This document shows positions 15,221-23,963 of a stretch of DNA of 33,789 nt, one piece after another. The notes beneath the pieces were generated by a model that was given only the letters and a program-made list of their open reading frames with translations, was not told the origin of the DNA and ran no database searches. A program made the translations under genes and the position numbers. The stretch is from Geobacter sp. (lineage in GTDB: Bacteria; Desulfobacterota; Desulfuromonadia; Geobacterales; Pseudopelobacteraceae): the NCBI GenBank assembly GCA_003151775.1, contig PLYK01000137.1:1-33789 (forward strand). The letters are read 5' to 3'. The stretch's first letter is position 1. Every line of letters starts with the position of its first letter.

Positions 15221-18200
15221 ATGGCGATCACCAAAGCCCTGAAGGACTTGACAATTTTCACCAAACTGTTCCTTGCCGTGGCAACGACTGGTGTGATTTT
15301 CAACGTATTGCTGTTCGTCGTAATCATGCCGATCGTCGAGAAGAAATTTATTGAAACGGAACAGCACATCCCCCAGTCCGCTGTAGGGAGCGTGGTTTCA
15401 ACCATTCAGTATTTTTATGGTCTCTACAAAAAAGGTGAGATGAACGAAGATGAGGCTAAGAAAAGAGCGCTCTCCATTATCAGGATAGCCCGCTACAAGG
15501 GGGACGAGTATTTCTGGATAAACGACCTCACCCCAAAAATGATCATGCATCCAATCAAGCCCGAGCTTGAAGGAATCGACCTGCGTGAGTACAGAGATCC
15601 CAAAGGGAAGAGGATTTTCGTTGATTCTACCAGGATCGCACGAGAGACGGGCGGCGGTTTCGTGGATTACATGTGGCCCATGCCTGGCCAGAGCAAGCCT
15701 GTCCCCAAAATATCATATGTCCAGTATTTCGAACCATGGGGTTGGGTTATTGGCAGCGGTATTTACCTCGACAAAGTCGCCAAAGAGATGCGCTTTCTTA
15801 TCTACCTCTGCGGTGCCTTTTCGACACTTGCCGGAGTATGCTCCATTATCTTCTGCTGGGCTATTACCTCGCTTATTCGTAAAAACGTGCACAAGGTCAA
15901 CCAGTTGGTCGGTTATTTTTATGAATTCTATCTGACATCTACCGATTTAATGGTAATCATTGATCCAAGCGGGGCCTTTATAAATACAAATCCTGCCTGC
16001 ACGGATATACTTGGGTATTCCGAGAAAGAGCTTCTTGCAAGGCCATTTAACGATTTTATTCATCCCGAAGACAAACAGATAATAGTCGATAAAATGGACA
16101 GACAACATCATGCCGGATCTCATTTTGTCTTCGAGAACCGTTGTATATGCAAGAATGGTTCTGTCAGATGGCTGGAATGGCATGCAGTTTACAATAAAGA
16201 TGAAGAGACCACCTATGCAATCGGTCGCGACATCACCGAACACAAACAGATTGCTGACATCCTCCACAAGAACGAAGAACGTCTTTCCCGCGCGCAATCG
16301 ATCGCCCATGTCGGTGACTGGGAGTTGGACCTTGCGTCCTACAAGGTTCATTGGTCAGACGAGCTTTACCGGATCTATGGTTATCACCCCAATGAAATTG
16401 CCCCGGACTACGGACTGGTACTCCGGCAAATGCATCCCAACAGCAAGGACGCATTTCAGAAGTCAGTAGACGAAGCGCTTAAAGAGGACCGGCATTTCGA
16501 AATGGATTACCAGTTCTTTAGGAAGGATGGCTCTGAGGCGTTTCTGCATACCATTGGCCAAGTGTTCCGTGATGCGGCCGGTTCCCCCATAAGGATGGCT
16601 GGTATCGTCCAGGATATCACCGAACGGATGAATGCTGAGTTTAAACTTCGCGAATCCGAGGAAAAGTTCAGGACCATCTTTGAGCAAGCTATCGACGGAA
16701 TTATGATTGCAGACGCAGAAACCCATATAAATATTGAAGCTAACAGCGCTATGTGCACCTTGCTCGGATATGCACCCGAGGAGTTTATAGGGCTTGGCAT
16801 TGAAAAGCTTCATCCACAAAGCGACATGCCTGCACTCCGTGACCTCTTTGAAAAACAATCGCGAGGTGAATTCTCTCTTGCGCAGAATGTTTCGATGTTG
16901 AGAAAGGACGGGACGGTTTTTTATGCAGACGTCAATGCCACCCGATTAACGTTGGGTGGCAAACAGTGCCTCGTCGGAATTTTCCGCGACATTACTGCCC
17001 GCAAACAGGCAGAGAGAGCATTAATGATACGTGAGAAGCAGCTTGCCGAGTCACAGCGTATGGCACACATAGGCAGTTGGGAACACAATCTTACAACCGG
17101 TGAGGTGGTCTGGTCCGAAGAGCTTTTCCGTATTCTCGGGCTTGATCCCTGCGTGGACCCGGCAGACATCAATGAATTCTTTAGAATGATACACCCCGAC
17201 GACCAGCCAGCCCTGAAAAAAGCCATCGAAGAAACTGTTGCGACCGGAAAACAGTTCAAAATAGACTACCGGTTCAATCTGCGAGATGGAGAAACCAAGG
17301 TATTGATTGCCCAGGCTGAGCTCAGACACGATGAGACCGGCATGCAGAATATCTTGTGTGGGACCGCGCAGGACATTACTGATCGCAAAGAGGCAGAGGA
17401 AAAGATTAAGCAGAGCGAGGCAAAATATCATAACCTCTTTGAATCATCGACCGACAGCCTCTTCTTGATCAACCTCAATGGTAAAATTATTGATGCGAAC
17501 ACCAGTGCATACGTGAGCTTGGGCTACTCGAAGGAAGAATTGCTAAGCCTGCCACTTGACAAACTGGACCACCCGGCATTTGCATCCCAAAATCCTGAAA
17601 GGTTCGCACAGATATGCGAACAAGGCGTTGCGGTTTTTGAATCAGCTCAACTGCGTAAGGATGGCACTATAAAGCCGGTGGAAGTCAATGCTCGACTGAT
17701 CGAGTACGAGGGAGCTACGGTTTTCTTTGGTGTTGTCAGGGATATTACTGAACGTAAGCAAGCTGAGGAGGAACGCCAGGAAAATCTTCTTTTTATCGAT
17801 ACATTGTTGAAGAATGCTCCCATCGGAATTCGTGTCTTTGATGGCGAGACCGGCAAATGTATTCTTGCCAACCAGACTTCTGCCGATATAGCCGGTGGTG
17901 ATATTGAATCTATGAGAAACCAAAGCTTCCTGGAACTTAACTCATGGCGCTCAAGTGGACTTTTAGATGTTGCTAAAGCGGTTATGGTGGATGGCTGTGC
18001 CCGAACTATTGAAACCAACATGGTAACTTCTTTTGGCAAGCATGTTTTCGCTGCTTATATTGTTTCAAAATTTGTTGTCGCAGAAAAACAACATCTCCTT
18101 ATTATTGGTCGTGACATTACTGCTGAAAAACAGTTGGAAGATAAAAACAGAAAAATCGAAGCCCAGATGCTACATGCTCAGAAGTTAGAAAGCCTCGGTG

Positions 18201-19309
18201 TACTGGCAGGAGGAATTGCTCATGATTTTAATAATATCCTCTTGGCAATTCTTGGTAACGCTGAACTTGCTATGCTTCGTCTTGTACCCGAATCTCCTGC
18301 CATCAGAAATCTCAAGCAGATTGAACTGGCCGCACAACGAGCTGCCGACCTTGCTCAACAGATGCTGGCTTATTCCGGTAAAGGGCAATTTGTGGTTGAA
18401 GGTCTTGATATCAATGTCTTGATCACGGAGATGAACCATATCCTGAAAGTATCTATTTCCAAAAAAGCAGTCATACGTTTAAACCTCGAAAAACAACTCC
18501 CATTATTCGAGGGTGACGCAACCCAGATTCGCCAAATTATCATGAATCTTGTCATAAATGCATCTGAGGCAATTGGTGAAAAAGACGGATTCATTACCAT
18601 AACCACTGGCTCACTAGATTACGATCATGCTTATTTGTCCAAGATTTGGTTGTACGATAAACTTAAAGAAGGGACCTACATCTACTTCGAAATTGCTGAC
18701 ACCGGATGTGGAATGGATCGGAAAACGTTAGATAAAATCTATGATCCATTCTTTACCACAAAGTTTACCGGACGTGGGCTTGGAATGGCTGCGGTGCTTG
18801 GAATCGTCAGAGGACATCATGGAGCAATCACGGTTGACAGTGAGCCGGGCATGGGAACAATCTTTAAGGTATTTCTCCCGGCGAAGCATGAAATTACCAG
18901 GACATCGATACAGCAACCTGCCCAAGCAAAACCCCCGAAGGGGGCGGGTACAGTCTTACTCGTAGACGATGAAGAAACAATCCTCAGTCTGGGGAGGGAG
19001 ATGCTCAAAGAGTTGGGATACACTGTTTTTACTGCGGAAAATGGAGCCGTTGCCGTGGAGATTTTCAAGAATCACAAAGAAGAAATCGCATGTGTTATTC
19101 TTGATCTTATCATGCCACGTCTTGATGGTAACCAGACTTTAAAAGAATTACAATATATTGATCCGCATGTTCAGGTTATCATGTCCAGCGGCTATAATGA
19201 GCTTGAGGTTGCTCTAAAATTTGCGGGGAGAGGCTTGGCTGATTTTATTCAAAAACCATACAAGTTAGTTGAGTTAGGCCAGAAACTTCAAAAAGCAATG
19301 CAGGTTTGA
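15221..19309 (+). CDS. Hybrid sensor histidine kinase: Cache, six PAS, HisKA, HATPase, receiver
   Basis: A 1362-aa membrane sensor. Order: helix 1 (about 12-40), an extracytoplasmic Cache_2-type domain (about 45-185; DEYFWINDL, GGGFVDYMWP, WGWVIGSGIYLD), helix 2 (190-215), then six PAS domains at about 230-345, 350-470, 478-595, 600-722, 730-847 and 855-970, most ending in the PAC-like 'DIT.RK' motif. The HisKA box has phospho-His1001 in GGIAHDFNNIL. The HATPase shows NLVINASEAIG, ADTGCGMD and GRGLGMAAVLGIV. The C-terminal receiver has the DD pair 1249-1250, phospho-Asp1295 (ILDLIMPRLDG) and KPYK. The ligand is unknown; Cache_2 domains often bind small organic acids. No output regulator adjoins. 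Its AT-rich codon use differs from neighbours. GGAGAT precedes the ATG. Confidence 0.93.
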   Translation: MAITKALKDLTIFTKLFLAVATTGVIFNVLLFVVIMPIVEKKFIETEQHIPQSAVGSVVSTIQYFYGLYKKGEMNEDEAKKRALSIIRIARYKGDEYFWINDLTPKMIMHPIKPELEGIDLREYRDPKGKRIFVDSTRIARETGGGFVDYMWPMPGQSKPVPKISYVQYFEPWGWVIGSGIYLDKVAKEMRFLIYLCGAFSTLAGVCSIIFCWAITSLIRKNVHKVNQLVGYFYEFYLTSTDLMVIIDPSGAFINTNPACTDILGYSEKELLARPFNDFIHPEDKQIIVDKMDRQHHAGSHFVFENRCICKNGSVRWLEWHAVYNKDEETTYAIGRDITEHKQIADILHKNEERLSRAQSIAHVGDWELDLASYKVHWSDELYRIYGYHPNEIAPDYGLVLRQMHPNSKDAFQKSVDEALKEDRHFEMDYQFFRKDGSEAFLHTIGQVFRDAAGSPIRMAGIVQDITERMNAEFKLRESEEKFRTIFEQAIDGIMIADAETHINIEANSAMCTLLGYAPEEFIGLGIEKLHPQSDMPALRDLFEKQSRGEFSLAQNVSMLRKDGTVFYADVNATRLTLGGKQCLVGIFRDITARKQAERALMIREKQLAESQRMAHIGSWEHNLTTGEVVWSEELFRILGLDPCVDPADINEFFRMIHPDDQPALKKAIEETVATGKQFKIDYRFNLRDGETKVLIAQAELRHDETGMQNILCGTAQDITDRKEAEEKIKQSEAKYHNLFESSTDSLFLINLNGKIIDANTSAYVSLGYSKEELLSLPLDKLDHPAFASQNPERFAQICEQGVAVFESAQLRKDGTIKPVEVNARLIEYEGATVFFGVVRDITERKQAEEERQENLLFIDTLLKNAPIGIRVFDGETGKCILANQTSADIAGGDIESMRNQSFLELNSWRSSGLLDVAKAVMVDGCARTIETNMVTSFGKHVFAAYIVSKFVVAEKQHLLIIGRDITAEKQLEDKNRKIEAQMLHAQKLESLGVLAGGIAHDFNNILLAILGNAELAMLRLVPESPAIRNLKQIELAAQRAADLAQQMLAYSGKGQFVVEGLDINVLITEMNHILKVSISKKAVIRLNLEKQLPLFEGDATQIRQIIMNLVINASEAIGEKDGFITITTGSLDYDHAYLSKIWLYDKLKEGTYIYFEIADTGCGMDRKTLDKIYDPFFTTKFTGRGLGMAAVLGIVRGHHGAITVDSEPGMGTIFKVFLPAKHEITRTSIQQPAQAKPPKGAGTVLLVDDEETILSLGREMLKELGYTVFTAENGAVAVEIFKNHKEEIACVILDLIMPRLDGNQTLKELQYIDPHVQVIMSSGYNELEVALKFAGRGLADFIQKPYKLVELGQKLQKAMQV

Positions 19310-19352
19310 GGTTATAATTACAATCTAAGGAGCGCCATTCGGAAATGAACCA

Positions 19353-19413
19353 CCCCGCAGCAAGCTACGGGGTATCACTTCAGTAATTGATTCTCTCATC
19401 GAAGCAAGCTTCG
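19353..19413. repeat. Paired CAAG-loop hairpins
   Basis: Two short hairpins built alike: CCCCGCAGCAAGCTACGGGG at 19353-19372 (one mismatch) and CGAAGCAAGCTTCG at 19400-19413 (perfect, loop AA). Both centre on GCAAGC. The surrounding text (GGAGCGCC...GAACCACCCCGCAGC) resembles a widely repeated intergenic sequence I have met in other genomes. A minus-strand frame over this region looks like repeat translation, not a gene. Confidence 0.5.
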
Positions 19414-19569
19414 GGGAATTGTACCCAGAGAGATTAAATTTCATACCTAAACCTATTTTACCGACTATTCTTTTGAAGAAAATCAGAGAACGGTGATGTC
19501 GTCCGGCTGCGGCTTTTGTCCATGGTTTTGCCCTGTCCCGCGCCGGCAGCGATGGCCGTCTGCCGATAT

Positions 19570-19635
19570 GTAGGGGCGCTGCTTGCCGCGCCCGCTTGCC
19601 GCGCCCTGATTGGGCGGAGCAAGCGCCGCCCCTAC
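19570..19635. repeat. GC-rich palindromic element with GTAGGGGCG ends
   Basis: A 66-bp imperfect palindrome bounded by GTAGGGGCG and CGCCCCTAC, with GCTTGC/GCAAGC and GGGCG/CGCCC inside. It lies in the 466-bp gap between the hybrid kinase and hslO. The rest of that gap holds the paired hairpins and no credible gene. It looks like a REP- or MITE-type dispersed repeat. Confidence 0.55.
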
Positions 19636-19775
19636 CGTTCATATGTTTAATCACCGGTGCAATAAATAAGATAGCATCCATTCCGGCCTTGGCAACCGTC
19701 CCGGTGATTTCTGCCGCATAAAATGTAGTTGCCGTCAAAGCCTAGAACTTGTACCGTTGAGAATAGGAGTGTACC

Positions 19776-20666
19776 ATGTCCGATACTTTAATCCGCGCCC
19801 TGAGCGCCTCAGGGGGAATACGCGTGCTGACCTGCAGCGTCAGCGGTCTTGCCCGCGAAATATGCTTGCTGCAGCAGGCTTCGGCCACGGTAAGCGTGGC
19901 CCTGGGCCGCGGGCTGGCGGCCGGCGCATTGCTGGGGGCACTGCTCAAACCGGGCCAGAGAACGGCCCTCAAATTCGAGGGAAACGGCCCCATGTGCAAG
20001 ATGATCATCGAGGCGGAATGGGACGGCGCGGTGCGGGGATGCGTCGGAGATCCCACGGCCGAGTCCGAACCGAAAAACGGAAGATGGAATGTTCCGGGTT
20101 TGTTGGGGCATGCCGGCTTTCTCACGGTAACAAGGGACCTGGGTCTGGGAGGGGAGCCGTACCACGGCATGGTGCAACTGCGCACAAGTGAAATCGGCGC
20201 TGATCTGGCCTACTACCTGACCGACTCCGAACAGGTCCCGTCGGCTGTCGGCCTCAGCGCCTCACTGAATGAAGGAAGCGGCGTCTCGCTGTGCGGCGGT
20301 TTCCTGGTGCAGGCGCTCCCGAAGCCGGATACCGCCGAGATCGACGGCATGATGGCCCGGATTGCGGAAATGCCGCCGCTCTCCGCCCTTTTGCAGGAAG
20401 GTGGCGCCAAAGCAATTATGGACAGGCTTTTCGACGGCATGGTCTACAACCTGCTGGAGACGCGCGATGCGTTTTTTCGCTGCGGCTGCGGCAGGGAGAA
20501 GGTCGAGCGCGCCTTGCTGACGCTGGGGCCGTATGAAATCAACGACATGCGCGATAAAGAGCACGGAGCCGACGTAACCTGCGAGTTCTGCCGGCAGCGA
20601 TACCGTTTCGACGAGGCCGAACTGGAGGCGCTTGCAGCCCGGTCCCGTGCGTCGGCCGGGGCCTGA
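19776..20666 (+). CDS. hslO: Hsp33 redox-regulated chaperone
   Basis: A 296-aa protein matching Hsp33 along its length: N-terminal DTLIRALSASGGIRV, central GLGGEPYHGMVQL and EIGADLAYYLTDSEQVPSAVGL, and a C-terminal zinc-switch with four Cys as CGCG (CxC) followed some 40 residues later by CEFC (CxxC). Under oxidative stress the Cys release zinc, form disulfides and the protein becomes a holding chaperone in the cytoplasm. AGGAG lies about 7 bp before the ATG. truA follows after 3 bp, so they are probably co-transcribed. Length and all switch cysteines are normal. Confidence 0.95.
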   Translation: MSDTLIRALSASGGIRVLTCSVSGLAREICLLQQASATVSVALGRGLAAGALLGALLKPGQRTALKFEGNGPMCKMIIEAEWDGAVRGCVGDPTAESEPKNGRWNVPGLLGHAGFLTVTRDLGLGGEPYHGMVQLRTSEIGADLAYYLTDSEQVPSAVGLSASLNEGSGVSLCGGFLVQALPKPDTAEIDGMMARIAEMPPLSALLQEGGAKAIMDRLFDGMVYNLLETRDAFFRCGCGREKVERALLTLGPYEINDMRDKEHGADVTCEFCRQRYRFDEAELEALAARSRASAGA

Positions 20667-20669
20667 TCC

Positions 20670-21425
20670 ATGCGGACCATCAAGCTGACGATCGAATACG
20701 ACGGCACCCACTATTCCGGCTGGCAGGTGCAGCCCAACGGTCTGGCCATACAGCAGGTCATCGAGGAGGCCCTGGAACGGCTGCTCGGGGAGCGGGTACG
20801 GTTGCGCTCGTCGGGACGGACCGACGCCGGCGTGCATGCCCGCGGCATGGCGGCGGCCTTTGCGACGCACCGTGACATACCGCTACGCGCATTTGTCGAG
20901 GGGACCAACCGGTTTCTGCCCGACGATATCGCCATCTTAGACGCCGGCGAGGTCCGGCCCGGTTTCAAGCCGATCGGCGATGCCCTGGCCAAACACTACC
21001 GCTACACCATCCGCATTTCCCAGGTGCGTTCGCCGTTGCACCGTTTTCATGCCTGGCATGTCAAGGAAAAGCTCGACCTGAACGCCATGGAGGAGGCCCT
21101 GGCGGCATTCGCGGGGCGACACGATTTCGCTGCGTTCCGGGCCTCCAATTGCGTATCCAAAACCACGGTGCGGCGGATCGATTCCGTTACCCAGAGCCGG
21201 GAGGACGGTTTCATCTTCATTGACGTCGTTGGGGAGGGGTTCCTGAAAAACATGATCAGGATCATGGTGGGTACCGTGGTCGATGTGGGAAAAGGGCGTT
21301 TTGCGCCGGACCATATCGCCTGGCTGCTGCAGAACCGGGATAGAAGAAAGGCCGGCGTTACGGCGCCGGCCTGTGGACTCTGCCTTATGAAGGTCTTTTA
21401 CCCGCATGATACGGGTAGTGAATAG
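20670..21425 (+). CDS. truA: tRNA pseudouridine(38-40) synthase TruA
   Basis: A 251-aa enzyme that isomerises uridines 38-40 in tRNA anticodon arms to pseudouridine. The catalytic Asp52 lies in SSGRTDAGVHA. Other TruA marks: IEYDGTHYSGWQ at the N-terminus, KHYRYTI, HDFAAFRASN, FLKNMIRIMVGT and the C-terminal APACGLCLMKVFYP. The start follows the hslO stop by three bases. It converges on the tlpA-like gene with an 8-bp gap. A GC-rich inverted repeat within its last codons (GCCGGCG/CGCCGGC) lacks a T-run. Confidence 0.95.
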   Translation: MRTIKLTIEYDGTHYSGWQVQPNGLAIQQVIEEALERLLGERVRLRSSGRTDAGVHARGMAAAFATHRDIPLRAFVEGTNRFLPDDIAILDAGEVRPGFKPIGDALAKHYRYTIRISQVRSPLHRFHAWHVKEKLDLNAMEEALAAFAGRHDFAAFRASNCVSKTTVRRIDSVTQSREDGFIFIDVVGEGFLKNMIRIMVGTVVDVGKGRFAPDHIAWLLQNRDRRKAGVTAPACGLCLMKVFYPHDTGSE

Positions 21426-21433
21426 GAACCTCT

Positions 21434-21952
21434 TTATTCAGCCAGCAGTTTTTTGACCAGTAACTCCATGGAATCGGCGATCTCGTCGGAAAATCCTCTG
21501 AACACCCCGGCAACATTGCCTTTCTTATCAATGACGAACATGACCGGAACCGAGCGGACGCCAAACGCGTCCGTAACCCTGTCTCCCGCCAGGGCGACGG
21601 GATAATTGATGTGATGTTCCGCGGCAAAAGATGTGACGACCCGTTCCCCGTCTTCATCGGCGCTCATGCCCAGTATTTGAAGTCCCTGTTTTCCATATTT
21701 CTGGTTCATCTTTACCAGGTGGGGTATGGACATCCGGCAGGGTTGGCACCAGGTCGCAAAGAAATCAACCACCAGCACGCGGCCTTGGTAGTTGTCCATG
21801 GATACCGGTTGCCCTGACGTGGTGACCACCTTGAATGCAGGAGCCGGCTGCCCTTGGCGGGGCAACGCCAGAAGCTTTGCCGGTAAAAGCGCCATGAGTC
21901 CTGCCAGGGCAAGACCCGCGACAAGCCGACGGGAAGATCTGATATGTTTCAT
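21434..21952 (-). CDS. TlpA/ResA-type thioredoxin-like protein
   Basis: A 172-aa exported thiol-disulfide protein. A signal peptide or anchor (MKHIRSSRRLVAGLALAGLMALLPAKL is not repeated in full; basic start then hydrophobic core) precedes the thioredoxin fold. The active site is WCQPC (Cys69/Cys72) in VDFFATWCQPCRMS, with the cis-Pro strand RSVPVMFVIDKKGNVAG. TlpA/ResA proteins reduce disulfides outside the cytoplasmic membrane, often keeping apocytochrome CxxCH cysteines reduced for heme attachment; with many multiheme cytochromes in this organism that role is plausible. It lies 5 bp downstream of trxA in the same direction, so the two are likely co-transcribed. Confidence 0.88.
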   Translation of the reverse strand: MKHIRSSRRLVAGLALAGLMALLPAKLLALPRQGQPAPAFKVVTTSGQPVSMDNYQGRVLVVDFFATWCQPCRMSIPHLVKMNQKYGKQGLQILGMSADEDGERVVTSFAAEHHINYPVALAGDRVTDAFGVRSVPVMFVIDKKGNVAGVFRGFSDEIADSMELLVKKLLAE

Positions 21953-21957
21953 GTAAC

Positions 21958-22287
21958 TTACAGCGCCTTGGCGATCAGGGCGTCCAGTTGCGACTTGGGG
22001 ACCGCCCCTACGACCTGGTCGATGACGGCTCCCCCCTTGAACAGGATGATGGTGGGGATGCCGCGCACGCCGTATTTGCCGGGCGTAGCCTGGTTCTCAT
22101 CAACATTGACCTTGCCGACCTTGACCTTGCCGGCATATTCGTCGGCAACGGTATCCACGAGCGGAGAGATAGCCTTGCAGGGAGCACACCATGTAGCCCA
22201 GAAATCAACGAGCACCGGGATATCGGATTGGATCACCTCATGATCGAAATTGGCATCGGTGAATACAACTATCTTTTCACTGGACAT
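21958..22287 (-). CDS. trxA: Thioredoxin
   Basis: A 109-aa cytoplasmic thioredoxin. The active site is WCAPC (Cys34/Cys37) rather than the commoner WCGPC, in VDFWATWCAPCK; the cis-Pro loop is GVRGIPTIILFKGG. Length and other residues are standard. I chose the ATG at MSSEK because AGGAG sits 9 bp upstream; an in-frame ATG three codons earlier overlaps that ribosome site. It precedes the TlpA-like gene. It should reduce protein disulfides using thioredoxin reductase, which is not in this window. Confidence 0.93.
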   Translation of the reverse strand: MSSEKIVVFTDANFDHEVIQSDIPVLVDFWATWCAPCKAISPLVDTVADEYAGKVKVGKVNVDENQATPGKYGVRGIPTIILFKGGAVIDQVVGAVPKSQLDALIAKAL

Positions 22288-22441
22288 AACAGGCATCTCC
22301 TTTTGACGAGTTTATATTTAAAAAATCATATACCAGACGGGGAAAAAATCAAGGATAAACTCAGCGGTTATCCCATTTCTTGAATTACGGGGCGAAAGGT
22401 TGTATCTTGTCAATTCTCCGACCAAAATCGACTGGCGCCCC

Positions 22442-22471
22442 CCGGCCATCCCGGCAACCGGATATGGCCGG
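22442..22471. other. Stem-loop upstream of the siroheme gene
   Basis: A perfect 8-bp stem CCGGCCAT/ATGGCCGG closes a 14-base loop that itself contains CCGG-CAA-CCGG. It ends 27 bp before the ATG of the siroheme dehydrogenase gene, so it could lie in that mRNA leader. No T-tract follows. Confidence 0.4.
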
Positions 22472-22498
22472 CCAGGGCGTTTCCCGTAAAGAGAGCTC

Positions 22499-23092
22499 AT
22501 GCCATATCTTGCCTTGAACATAGACATGCGGAAACGGACCGCCCTGATCGTTGGGGGCGGCAAGGTTGCAGCCCGCAAGTTGCAGGCGCTGCGCGAGGCA
22601 GGGGCCGGCGTCCGGGTTGTTGCTCCTTTAGTTATGCCCGCGATACGCGAGCAGGAAGCGTCCGGAGCCGTGACGGTGCGGATCGGTTGCTATGAAACCG
22701 CTGACCTGGACGGTATTGCGCTGGCGGTGGCCGCTACGGATGACGCCGCAGTGAACCGCAGGGTCGCGGCAGAGGCCGGGCAAAAAGGCATCCTCGTGGC
22801 CGTTGCCGATCAGCCGGAGGCGGGAGACTGCCATTTCCCCGCGATCCTGCGGCGGGGGGGGCTGGAGATCGCCGTTTCGACGGGTGGACGCTGTCCGGCT
22901 CTCGCTGCCGAGGTGCGTGACGTCATCGCCGGCGTGATCGGGGACGATTACGCCGGACTTGTGGAAGAGCTGGCTTTTGAGCGAGAAAAGCTATTGACGG
23001 AAGGGAACGGCACCACATACAATAAGGAGCTTTTACGCTCGAAGGCGAGACGCCTTATCGCCGAGCTTTCAGAACGCAAGGACATTTCATGA
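22499..23092 (+). CDS. Precorrin-2 dehydrogenase / sirohydrochlorin ferrochelatase (CysG N-terminal / Met8 type)
   Basis: A 197-aa bifunctional enzyme that oxidises precorrin-2 to sirohydrochlorin with NAD and may insert iron to make siroheme. The Rossmann motif is ALIVGGGKVAARK near the N-terminus; downstream marks are AVAATDD, DQPEAGDCHFPAILRRGGLEIAVSTGGRCPALA, the conserved central segment of this family. It lacks the methyltransferase half of CysG; that activity is supplied by the cobA-hemD fusion at the end of the operon. Its stop overlaps the next start (ATGA), showing coupling to the cytochrome assembly gene. Confidence 0.92.
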   Translation: MPYLALNIDMRKRTALIVGGGKVAARKLQALREAGAGVRVVAPLVMPAIREQEASGAVTVRIGCYETADLDGIALAVAATDDAAVNRRVAAEAGQKGILVAVADQPEAGDCHFPAILRRGGLEIAVSTGGRCPALAAEVRDVIAGVIGDDYAGLVEELAFEREKLLTEGNGTTYNKELLRSKARRLIAELSERKDIS

Positions 23093-23907
23093 GCCAGATC
23101 TTCTTCTATTGCACCCTGGTGCTGTACGGCTGCGCTACAGCGCTCTACCTTGGCTATCTGCTGCATACGACGCAGGGGATGGCGACCTGGGCAAGCCGGC
23201 TGGTCACTGCCGGTTTCGTGACCCATTCCCTCTCCACCATCCATCGCTACAATGCGGCCGGCTACCTGCCGATCACCAATATGCACGAGTCCCTCTCCTT
23301 CTTCAGCCTGGTCATTGTGGGGGCATTCATCCTGTTCGTGCGCAAGTACAAGATCGCCATCCTGGGCTCGTTCATCTTACCCCTGGCGCTTCTCATGATT
23401 ATCGCATCCAGTACGTTCCCGTCGGCCGTTCACGAGCTTAACCCGGCCCTCAAGAGCGGCTGGCTGTGGGTGCATACCACCATGGCCTTCGTCAGCTATG
23501 CGACCTTCACCATCGCTTTCGGCGCTGCCGTGATCTATCTGATCCAGCAGCATTTTCTCAAGAAAAAGAAATTCGGCGCCCTGTTCCAGAAGCTTCCATC
23601 CCTCGATACCCTGGACGACATCAACTATCGCTGCCTGACCATCGGTTTCCCGCTCCTGACGGTTGCCATCATCTCTGGCGCCATCTGGGCCGAAAAGGCC
23701 TGGGGCACGTACTGGAGCTGGGACCCCAAGGAGACGTGGTCACTGATCACCTGGTTCATCTATGCCGCCCTTCTGCATGGCCGCATGACTACCGGCTGGC
23801 GCGGAAAACGGGCCGCGCTGCTCTCCATCGCCGGATTTCTGGTCATGCTGTTTACCTTTATCGGGGTTAACATGTGGCTGCCCGGCCTCCATAGTTATAA
23901 TAAATAG
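23089..23907 (+). CDS. ccsB: CcsA/CcsB-type cytochrome c assembly protein
   Basis: A 272-aa integral membrane protein with about eight hydrophobic helices and the tryptophan-rich heme-handling motif WGTYWSWDPKETWSL in the C-terminal part. Conserved His residues occur near THSLSTIHRY, WVHTTMAF and the C-terminal region. This is the heme-handling protein family of system II cytochrome c maturation (also called ResC/HemX-like), which delivers heme to the outside of the membrane for attachment to CxxCH motifs. Its place between siroheme and hemA genes couples heme supply to cytochrome maturation. The partner ResB/Ccs1 gene is not in this window. The precise name (CcsA, CcsB, HemX) varies between annotations. 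Confidence 0.88.
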   Translation: MSQIFFYCTLVLYGCATALYLGYLLHTTQGMATWASRLVTAGFVTHSLSTIHRYNAAGYLPITNMHESLSFFSLVIVGAFILFVRKYKIAILGSFILPLALLMIIASSTFPSAVHELNPALKSGWLWVHTTMAFVSYATFTIAFGAAVIYLIQQHFLKKKKFGALFQKLPSLDTLDDINYRCLTIGFPLLTVAIISGAIWAEKAWGTYWSWDPKETWSLITWFIYAALLHGRMTTGWRGKRAALLSIAGFLVMLFTFIGVNMWLPGLHSYNK

Positions 23908-23963
23908 GATATTGAGGCTCATCGTTTCCGCAGTTATCACATGCTGTAAGGATTGCGTGCTGA

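Noticed and set aside
19325-19738. A 137-codon minus-strand open frame between the hybrid kinase and hslO
   Set aside because: It runs through the hairpin and palindrome repeats, has no family features and its codons mirror the repeat sequence; treated as non-coding.
21351-21372. GC-rich inverted repeat near the end of truA as a terminator
   Set aside because: It lies inside the coding region before the stop and has no T-tract on either side.
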